64,000 bases of DNA. Origin: Sphaeroforma sirkka (lineage: Eukaryota; Opisthokonta; Ichthyosporea; Ichthyophonida). Location of the stretch: contig LUCW03000012.1 of assembly GCA_001586965.3 (NCBI GenBank), positions 28,429 to 92,428 on the forward strand, read 5' to 3'. Made by a program: the position numbers and the translations under genes. The notes under the pieces were generated by a model. It did not search any database. It had not been told where the DNA came from and worked only from the letters and a program-made list of their open reading frames with translations. Positions 56,283-64,000 of the stretch are shown piece after piece; position 1 is the first letter of the stretch; each line of letters begins with the position of its first letter.

Positions 56283-56758
56283 AGAACGTGTTACCAGACG
56301 CGTGGTCTAGGCTTCATGAGGGAACTGTTGAGACTGAGGACCCGGAGGTACTATATGCAGAATGTTGGCAACTTTTTCCAGACTACTTTGAGCAAGCGCA
56401 ACGGATTATGGGTGAGAATAATGTCGATGTCTTTGCTTCGCATCAGGACCATCATTTGCCACGCTACTACACCGACGATGACAGAGGTGGAGCGTTTGCA
56501 CATTGTTGGAAGGATATAGACGGATGGATGAACCCACCATGGAGATTAATCCATAGAATGTTGCGCAAGATACGATCAGAGAGGGCCACAGCTACGGTGT
56601 GTCTACCGTGGGCGCCCCACGAGCCTTGGTTCCAGTTATTCAAGTCGCTTCTACAAAGAGACCCAGTATTAGTTCAAGGACAGCCCACTCCTTCCTCAAA
56701 TACGGAAAGTATGCGAGTGGCAAGGCACCATGGGGTCACACAGTCATTGCCAGAGTAG
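56228..56758 (+). CDS. pol: Pol: RNase H end and NPPW block (element 3)
   Basis: In frame from HPGIKNVLPDAWSRL (last RNase H Asp). Then WQLFPDYFEQAQRIMG, DVFASHQDHHLPRYYTDDD, GAFAHCWKDIDGWM, NPPW (56531-56542), IHRMLRKIR, ATVCLPWAPHEPWFQLFK. A missing C at about 56674 (AGTTCAAGG versus AGTTCCAAGG in element 2) ends the conserved frame. It is the third copy of the methyltransferase-like block, unchanged apart from frame. Confidence 0.88.
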   Translation: MASHHSAFQFYYLAHPGIKNVLPDAWSRLHEGTVETEDPEVLYAECWQLFPDYFEQAQRIMGENNVDVFASHQDHHLPRYYTDDDRGGAFAHCWKDIDGWMNPPWRLIHRMLRKIRSERATATVCLPWAPHEPWFQLFKSLLQRDPVLVQGQPTPSSNTESMRVARHHGVTQSLPE

Positions 56759-57798
56759 GCCCACGCAATGGTTACAGCCTTCCAGCGACGTTTTCAGCAC
56801 GATTGGGATATGCAGAACCGTCCTCAGTATCGAAAGTCACCCCATTAGATACGTCTCGGCTAGTATCGATCGCTATCTCGGAAGTAGCCATGACGGATTC
56901 TCCAGATGAGGAAGAGATAAGCCGTCGCACACAGCTCACCTTGTGTCAGCATGAGATTGGGCATCATAGAGCAGAAGATACAGTTGCTCAACTACAGCAG
57001 AACGGACATTTGTGGCCTAACGCTCTGGAACTTGCACAAACAGTTAGGAGAAACTGTCGCACATGTCTAGGACAGAGGGTGTTACGAAAGGGATTTCACC
57101 CGATGATTAATATAACGGCAAAGTATCCGTGGGATCATATTCAAGTCGACATGATTCCAATGCCACTAGTTTCAGCAGCAGGAAATCGATATATATTGCA
57201 CGTCTTGGATATAGCAACGGGGTACTCGATATTGAGAGCAACGGCCACAAAGTCAGCAGAAGTGGTGACATCTAAACTTATGGAGGTGTTTGGGGAACAT
57301 GGTTTTCCCAGGAAAATTCAATCAGACGAGGGAGGCGAGTTTTCGAACAAGATTGTTAAATTAATAACTCAAGAAGTTGGAGTGATGCATGCAAAGTCGC
57401 CACCATATCGTCCTCAGGTTCTGGGAGCAGCGGAGAGAAGACACAGAGACATCCACGAAGGAGTTCGCAAGCTATGTGAATCTTTGCCTACGGCATGGGA
57501 TGTCCGACTACCACTTATTATGCTGTGCCAGAACCTCCGAATATCTCGGCGACACAAGACAGCACCATTCAGTGCTTACTTCGGTCGCCGTCATGTTCCG
57601 TTTGCTGACTTCACGGATGACCTTCCGGGAATCAGCCGGTCACCAATGAGGCTTGGGCACACCGGCTGGATCGTTTGCACGACACTATCTTGCCGACGCT
57701 TTACAAGGTCACGCAGAAATACGCAGACACACTATCCAGGCAGTTTGACCGCCTCCATGCTTACGATTTTATCGCCTTTCAACCAGGGGATGTGGTAA
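56599..57798 (+). CDS. pol: Pol: integrase (element 3)
   Basis: 399 codons; the first 26 are out of frame, true reading starts at RTAHSFLKYGKYASGK. HHCC: HEIGH then CRTC; DDE: QVDMIP, QSDEGGEFSN, AAERRH, with 35 residues between the second Asp and the Glu. As in element 2, the frame departs after TDDLPG (about 57627) because of a G-run one base short, so GNQPVTNEAW and the following GPY region are encoded in the next frame. Confidence 0.92.
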   Translation: MSTVGAPRALVPVIQVASTKRPSISSRTAHSFLKYGKYASGKAPWGHTVIARVGPRNGYSLPATFSARLGYAEPSSVSKVTPLDTSRLVSIAISEVAMTDSPDEEEISRRTQLTLCQHEIGHHRAEDTVAQLQQNGHLWPNALELAQTVRRNCRTCLGQRVLRKGFHPMINITAKYPWDHIQVDMIPMPLVSAAGNRYILHVLDIATGYSILRATATKSAEVVTSKLMEVFGEHGFPRKIQSDEGGEFSNKIVKLITQEVGVMHAKSPPYRPQVLGAAERRHRDIHEGVRKLCESLPTAWDVRLPLIMLCQNLRISRRHKTAPFSAYFGRRHVPFADFTDDLPGISRSPMRLGHTGWIVCTTLSCRRFTRSRRNTQTHYPGSLTASMLTILSPFNQGMW

Positions 57799-57887
57799 TG
57801 GTACGGTCCGAAGGTCGCACAACCAAAGCAATGCGACCAATGTTTGGACCATACGTTGTCAAAAGCCAGACAGGGACAAGGATATGA
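57675..57887 (+). CDS. pol: Pol: integrase C-terminal linker and GPY module (element 3)
   Basis: 70 codons: HDTILPTLYKVTQKYADTL, FDRLHAYDFIAFQPGDVVMV, RSEGRTTKAMRP and MFGPYVVK. It ends at an extra A (four A at 57861-57864; three in element 2). The GPY motif is typical of chromovirus integrases. Confidence 0.85.
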   Translation: MHDTILPTLYKVTQKYADTLSRQFDRLHAYDFIAFQPGDVVMVRSEGRTTKAMRPMFGPYVVKSQTGTRI

Positions 57888-58200
57888 ACTGACACACAAG
57901 GATGGTTCACTTCCAGATACTTTCAAAGGTAAACCAGTTAGAGTGGAACTTTTGCGACTAGTCCATAGAGCCACCGAAAAGCCTTTAGAAGATCATATGT
58001 GGCAGGATAGTTCCTCGTTCCGTTACATCATTCGACATAGACAGAATGATTCCACAGGGAATACAGAATACTTGGTTCGCTGGCGGGATGGTGATCCAAC
58101 TTGGGAGTCAGCCGAAGCTTTTGACGATCCGAATGACATCGCGGCATACCACAAAGCCGAGCAAACTCGGCAGAAGAAGAAAGCGGCACAACAACAATAA
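57844..58200 (+). CDS. pol: Pol: chromodomain C-terminus (element 3)
   Basis: 118 codons, true reading from about KARQGQGYEL. KPVRVELLRLVHR, then the chromodomain at about 58-105: FRYIIRHRQND, TEYLVRWRDGDPTWE, AFDDPNDIAAYHK. The tail QTRQKKKAAQQQ is basic then Gln-rich. The natural end of pol is TAA 58198-58200. The aromatic residues usually involved in methyl-lysine binding (Tyr, Trp, Trp) appear present. It would direct integration to marked chromatin. Confidence 0.9.
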   Translation: MDHTLSKARQGQGYELTHKDGSLPDTFKGKPVRVELLRLVHRATEKPLEDHMWQDSSSFRYIIRHRQNDSTGNTEYLVRWRDGDPTWESAEAFDDPNDIAAYHKAEQTRQKKKAAQQQ

Positions 58201-58611
58201 TTCCAACGTTACGTTGATGAATACTAGATGTCTATCATCTACTTCCGGATCGGAGTTTTGTCTCTCCTCGTGAGATTTCACCACGGTATAGAGGCGAAAG
58301 ACGATTCCACAACTCGAGCTTATAGGCGAGTATAACTCCAGCGGATACCCTAGCTTATGGGGGTGAAAACATACCAGCGGATACCCTAGCTTTTTTTGGG
58401 GGTGAAAATATACCAGCACAGCCGGGATGGTTCAAAGACCAGTTTCAAGGCAAGAACTTACTCAGCAGAAGGATTTCATTAGTTTATATATATATATATA
58501 TATATTGTTTATTTACACTACTAGTTATATATGTTTAATTTTCAATAGTTTAAGAGGTCATTTATTTTTTGAAGCTCTTCAATCACTGGTGACGCTTGAG
58601 CTTGAGGGGAG
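58201..58611 (+). other. 3' UTR and polypurine tract of element 3
   Basis: Reverse complement of 36841-37253 with small differences: CTCGAGCTTATAGGCGAGTA (58313-58332), the direct repeat AGCGGATACCCTAGCTT (about 58339 and 58376), a G-run, a (TA)n tract (58484-58505) and GAGCTTGAGGGGAG directly before the LTR. No coding sequence. Confidence 0.8.
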
Positions 58612-58791
58612 TGTGGTAAAAGTCCCCTTAAACCACTATCAGTGTGAAGTTAGAATTAATTTACAATTAATTCACACGAGGTGAAGTATTTGTAGACCAC
58701 GTAGACAATCAAATATAAGAATAAATACACCGCACTGAGCCTCAGGGAGACTCAGTAGGTTTTAGTATCGTATTTTGATGTGTTTACTACA
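58612..58791 (+). repeat. 3' LTR of element 3
   Basis: 180 bp, TGTGGTAAAAG to GTTTACTACA. It matches 36662-36840 with an A-run difference and an AAG/AAT change. AATAAA lies at 58720-58725. Satellite resumes at 58792 (GTAGTATTAGAG). Confidence 0.93.
58720..58725 (+). promoter_or_regulatory. Candidate poly(A) signal in the family B LTR (element 3)
   Basis: AATAAA within ATATAAGAATAAATAC, followed after about 10 bp by the CACTGAG/CTCAG hairpin. The adjacent ATATAAG could alternatively serve as a TATA-like element. Motif and position only. Confidence 0.35.
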
Positions 58792-61700
58792 GTAGTATTA
58801 GAGTTATGGTAGGGTCATAGTATTAGAGTTATGGTAGGGTCATAGTATTAGAGTTATGGTGGTAGGGTCATAGTATTAGAGTTATGGTAGGGTCATAGTA
58901 TTAGAGTTATGGTAGGGTCATAGTATTAGAGTTATGGTAGGGTCATAGACATAGTCATAGTATTAGAGTTATGGTAGGGTCATAGTATTAGAGTTATGGT
59001 AGGGTCATAGTATTAGAGTTATGGTAGGGTCATCATAGTATTATAGTTAGTAGAGTTATAGTATTAGAGTTATGGTACGGTCATAGTATTAGAGTTTATG
59101 GTAGGAGTCATAGTATTAGAGTTATGGTAGAGGTCATAGTATTAGAGTTATGGTGGTCATAGTCATGAGTTATAGTATTAGTATTAAGTTATGGTAGGGT
59201 CATAGTATTAGAGTTATGGTAGGGTCATAGTATTAGAGTTATGGTACGGTCATAGTATTATTAGAGTTATGGTACGGTCATAGTATTAGAGTTATGGTAG
59301 GGTCATAGTATTAGAGTTATGGTAGGGTCATAGTATTAGAGTTATGGTAGGGTCATAGTATTAGAGTTATGGTAGGGTCATAGTATTAGAGTTATGGTAG
59401 GGTCATAGTATTAGAGTTATGGTAGGTCATAGTATTAGAGTTATGGTAGGGTCATAGTATTAGAGTTATGGTAGGGTCATAGTATTAGAGTTATGGTAGA
59501 GGTCAGTAGTATTAGTTAGAGTTATGGTAGGTCATAGTATTAGAGTTATGGTAGGGTCATAGTATTAGAGTTATGGTAGGGTCATAGTATTAGAGTTATA
59601 GTAGGGTCATAGTATTAGAGTTATGGTAGGTCATAGTATTAGAGTTATGGTAGGGTCATAGTATTATTAGAGTTATGGTACAGTCATAGTATTAGAGTTA
59701 TGGTAGGGTCATAGTATTAGAGTTATGGTAGGGTCATAGTATTAGAGTTATGGTAGGGTCATAGTATTAGAGTTATGGTAGGGTCATAGTATTAGAGTTA
59801 TGGTAGGGTCATAGTATTAGAGTTATGGTAGGGTCATAGTATTAGAGTTATGGTAGGGTCATAGTATTAGAGTTATGGTAGGGTCATAGTATTAGAGTTA
59901 TGGTAGGGTCATAGTATTAGAGTTTATGGTAGGGTCATAGTATTAGAGTTATGGTAGGGTCATCTTAGTATTAGAGTTATGGTACGGTCATAGTATTAGA
60001 GTTATGGTAGGGTCATAGTATTAGAGTTATGGTAGGGTCATAGTATTAGAGTTATGGTAAGTCATCATAGTATTAGAGTTATGGTATGGTAGGGTCATAG
60101 TATTAGAGTTATGGTAGGGTCATAGTATTAGAGTTATGGTAGGTCATAGTATTAGAGTTATGGTAGAGGTCATAGTATTAGAGTTATGGTAGGGTCATAG
60201 TATTAGAGTTATGGTAGGGTCATAGTATTAGAGTTATGGTAGGGTCATAGTATTAGAGTTATGGTAAGGTCATAGTATTAGAGTTATGGTAGGAGGTCAT
60301 AGTATTAGAGTTATGGTAGGAGTCATAGTATTAGAGTTATGGTAGGGTCATAGTATTAGAGTTATGGTAGGGTCATAGTATTAGAGTTATGGTAGGGTCA
60401 TAGTATTAGAGTTATGGTAGGGTCATAGTATTAGAGTTATGGTAGGGTCATCATAGTATTAGAGTTATGGTAGAGTCATAGTATTAGAGTTATGGTAGGG
60501 TCATAGTATAGTAGTTATAGTAGGTCATAGTATTAGAGTTATGGTAGGGGTCATAGTATTAGAGTTATGGTAGGGTCATAGTATTAGAGTTATGGTAGGG
60601 TCATAGTATTAGAGTTATGGTAGGGTCATAGTATTAGAGTTATGGTAGGGTCATAGTATTAGAGTTATGGTAGGGTCATAGTATTAGAGTTATGGTAGGG
60701 TCATAGTATTAGATTGGTTATGGTAGGGTCATAGTATTAGAGTTATGGTAGGGGTCATAGTATTAGAGTTATGGTAGGGTCATAGTATTAGAGTTATGGT
60801 AGGAGTCATAGTATTAGAGAGTTATGGTAGGGTCATAGTATTAGAGTTATGGTATGGTACGGTCATAGTATTAGAGTTATGGTACGGTCATAGTATTAGA
60901 GTTATGGTAGGGTCATAGTATTAGAAGTTATGGTAGGGTCATAGTATTAGAGTTATGGTAGGGTCATAGTATTAGAGTTATGGTAGGGTCATAGTATTAG
61001 AGTTATGGTACGGTCATAGTATTAGAGAGTTATGGTAGAGGTCATAGTATTAGAGTTATGGTAGGGTCATAGTATTAGAGTTATGGTAGGGTCATAGTAT
61101 TAGAGTTATGGTACGGTCATAGTATTAGAGTTATGGTAGGGTCATAGTATTAGAAGTTATGGTAGGGTCATAGTATTAGAGTTATGGTAGGGTCATAGTA
61201 TTAGAGTTATGGTAGGGTCATAGTATTAGAGTTTATGGTAGGGTCATAGTATTAGAGTTATGGTAGGGTCATAGTATTAGAGTTATGGTAGGGTCATAGT
61301 ATTAGAGTTATGGTAGGGTCATAGTATTAGAGTTATGGTAGGGTCATAGTATTAGAGTTATGGTAGATGTCATAGTATTAGAGTTATGGTAGAGGTCATA
61401 GTATTAGAGTTATGGTAGGGTCATAGTATTAGAGTTATGGTAGGGTCATAGTATTAGAGTTATGGTAGGGTCATAGTATTAGAGTTATGGTAGGTCATAG
61501 TATTAGAGTTATGGTAGGGTCATAGTATTAGAGTTATGGTAGAGGTCATAGTATTAGAGAGTTATGGTAGGGTCATAGTATTAGAGTTATGGTAGGGTCA
61601 TAGTATTAGAGTTATGGTAGGGTCATAGTATTAGAGTTATGGTAGGTAGGGTCATAGTATTAGAGGGTTTATGGTAGGGTCATAGTATTAGTATTAGTTA

Positions 61701-64000
61701 TGGTAGGGTCATAGTATTAGAGTTATGGTAGGTCATAGTATTAGAGTTATGGTAGGGTCATAGTATTAGAGTTATGGTAGAGTCATAGTATTAGAGTTAT
61801 GGTAGGGTCATAGTATTAGAGTTATGGTAGGGTCATAGTATTAGAGTTATGGTAGGGTCATAGTATTAGAGTTATGGTAGGGTCATAGTATTAGAGTTAT
61901 GGTACAGGTCATAGTATTAGAGTTATGGTAGGGGTCATAGTATTAGAGTTATGGTAGGGTCATAGTATTAGAGTTATGGTAGGGTCATAGTATTAGAGTT
62001 ATGGTAGGTCATAGTATTAGAGTTATGGTATGGTCATAGTATTAGAGTTATGGTAGGGTCATAGCGGGTATTAGAGTTATGGTAGGGTCATAGTATTAGA
62101 GTTATGGTAGGGTCATAGTATTAGAGTTATGGTAGGGTCATAGTATTAGAGTTATGGTAGGGTCATAGTATTAGAGTTATGGTAGGGTCATAGTATTAGA
62201 GTTATGGTAGGGTCATAGTATTAGAGTTATGGTAGGGTCATAGTATTAGAGTTATGGTAGGGTCATAGTATTAGAGTTATGGTAGATGGTCATAGTATTA
62301 GAGTTATGGTAGGGTCATAGTATTAGAGTTATGGTAGGGTCATAGTATTTAGAGTTATAGGTACGGTCATAGTATTAGAGTTATGGTACGGTCATAGTAT
62401 TAGAGTTATGGTAGGGTCATAGTATTAGAGTTATGGTAGGGTCATAGTATTAGAGTTATGGTACAGGTCATAGTATTAGAGTTATGGTAGGGTCATAGTA
62501 TTAGAGTTATGGTAGGGTCATAGTATTAGAGTTATGGTAGGAGTCATAGTATTAGAGTTATGGTACGGTCATAGTATTATCAGTTATGGTAGGGTCATAG
62601 TATTAGAGTTATGGTAGGGGTCATAGTATTAGAGTTATAGTAGACGGTCATAGTATTAGAGTTATGGTAGGGTCATAGTATTAGAGTTATGGTAGGGTCA
62701 TAGTATTAGAGTTATGGTAGGGTCATAGTATTAGAGTTATGGTACGGTCATAGTATTAGAGTTATGGTAGGGTCATAGTATTAGAGTTATGGTAGGGTCA
62801 TAGTATTAGAGTTATGGTAGGGTCATAGTATTAGAGTTATGGTAGGGTCATAGTATTAGAGTTATGGTAGGGTCATAGTCATAGTATTAGAGTTATGGTA
62901 GGGTCATAGTATTAGAGTTATGGTATTTGAGGTCATAGTATTAGAGTTATGGTAGGGTCATAGTATTAGAAGTTATGGTAGGGTCATAGTATTAGAGTTA
63001 TGGTAGGGTCATAGTATTAGAGTTATGGTAGGGTCATAGTATTAGAGTTATGGTAGGGTCATAGTATTAGAGTTATGGTAGGGTCATAGTATTAGAGTTA
63101 TGGTAGGGTCATAGTATTAGAGTTATGGTAGGGTCATAGTATTAGAGTTATGGTAGGGTCATAGTATTGAGAGTTATGGTAGGGTCATAGTATTAGACAG
63201 TTATGGTAGGGTCATAGTATTAGAGTTATGGTAGGGTCATAGTATTAGAGTTATGGTAGGGTCATAGTATTAGAGTTATGGTAGAGGTCATAGTATTAGA
63301 AGTATGGTGGTAGGTCATAGTAGAGTTATGGTAGGTCATAGTATTAGAGTTATGGTAGAGGTCATCGTATTATTAGAGTTATGGTAGGGTCATAGTATTA
63401 GAGTTATGGTAGGAGTCATAGTATTAGAGTTATGGTAGGGTCATAGTATTAGAGTTATAGTAGGGTCATAGTATTAGAGTTATGGTAGGGTCATAGTATT
63501 AGAGTTATGGTAGGGTCATAGTATTAGAGTTATGGTAGGGTCATAGTTTTAGAGTTATGGTAGGGTCATAGTATTTGAGTTATGGTAGGGTCATAGTATT
63601 AGAGTAGGGTCATAGTATTAGAGTTATGGTAGGTCATAGTATTAGAGTTATGGTAGGGTCATAGTATTAGAGTTATGGTAGGGTCATAGTATTAGAGTTA
63701 TGGTAGGGTCATAGTATTAGAGTTATGGTAGGGTCATAGTATTAGAGTTATGGTAGGGTCATAGTATTAGTAGAGTTATGGTAGGGTCATAGTATTAGAG
63801 TTATGGTAGGGTCATAGTATTAGAGTTATGGTAGGGTCATAGTATTAGAGTTATGGTAGAGGTCATAGTATTAGAGTTATGGTAGGGTCATAGTATTAGA
63901 GTTATGGTAGGGTCATAGTATTAGAGTTATAGTAGGGTCATAGTATTAGAGTTATGGTAGGGTCATAGTATTAGAGTTATGGTAGAGGTCATAGTATTAG
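58792..64000 (+). repeat. 25-bp satellite array, block D
   Basis: Same unit and orientation as the other blocks, about 205 copies, continuing past the window end. Irregular islands at 58945-58960, 59035-59060, 59155-59190 and 63300-63330; paired TACGGTCAT variants near 59245-59275 and 60855-60890. Confidence 0.97.

Larger units (their letters stand above)
50225..58791. mobile_element. Element 3: head-to-head chimera of family B
   Basis: The left part (about 50225-52822) is the 3' end of a family B element on the minus strand, from RNase H/NPPW outward to a garbled LTR. The right part (52823-58791) is plus strand from inside gag to a clean 3' LTR. There is no 5' LTR, leader or gag start. Both ends are therefore element 3' ends, and about 2.5 kb of the left part is an inverted copy of 56277-58791. 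Sequence is almost identical to element 2 except for indels. It may be a rearranged insertion or an assembly misjoin. Confidence 0.8.

Overview
The window looks like eukaryotic nuclear heterochromatin. About 59% of it (1-20170, 28912-36661, 45554 to about 50210, 58792-64000) is one tandem satellite with a 25-bp unit, always in the same orientation, running off both ends of the window. Everything else is three copies of Ty3/gypsy-type LTR retrotransposons (Metaviridae, chromovirus-like) sitting inside that satellite. I see no host gene, rRNA, complete tRNA or bacterial feature. The host lineage cannot be named from this sequence; a fungus or protist is possible, but that is a guess.

Layout: element 1 (20171-28911, plus strand, family A) has two 245-bp LTRs, a 1.3-kb leader, gag, pol and a repeat-rich 3' UTR. 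Element 2 (36662-45553, minus strand, family B) has two LTRs of about 180 bp, a 2.3-kb leader, gag and pol. Element 3 (about 50225-58791, family B) is a head-to-head chimera. Its left part is the 3' half of pol on the minus strand. At 52822/52823 this joins gag on the plus strand, followed by a complete pol and a 3' LTR. It has no 5' LTR or leader.

Both families encode, in order: a basic disordered Gag N-terminus, capsid, an unusual zinc knuckle, one in-frame stop codon, protease (DTG or DSG), reverse transcriptase (Y-[IL]-D-D), RNase H, a conserved block with an NPPW motif resembling the Dam-type adenine methyltransferase-like domain of DIRS elements, integrase (HHCC and DD35E), a GPY module and a C-terminal chromodomain. 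The chromodomain offers a reason why all copies lie in satellite DNA.

All copies are frameshifted. Family B copies differ mostly by one-base indels in homopolymers and short repeats rather than substitutions, so many breaks may be consensus errors. From about 49990 to 51700 the sequence changes base by base from satellite to retrotransposon, which looks like an assembly consensus blend. The structure of element 3 should therefore be treated with caution.

Most notable points: the NPPW methyltransferase-like block between RNase H and integrase; Gag and Pol in one frame separated by a single stop in both families; the CX2CX9HX3C knuckle; hairpin-rich LTRs without a recognisable TGG primer site; and the telomere-like strand bias of the satellite.
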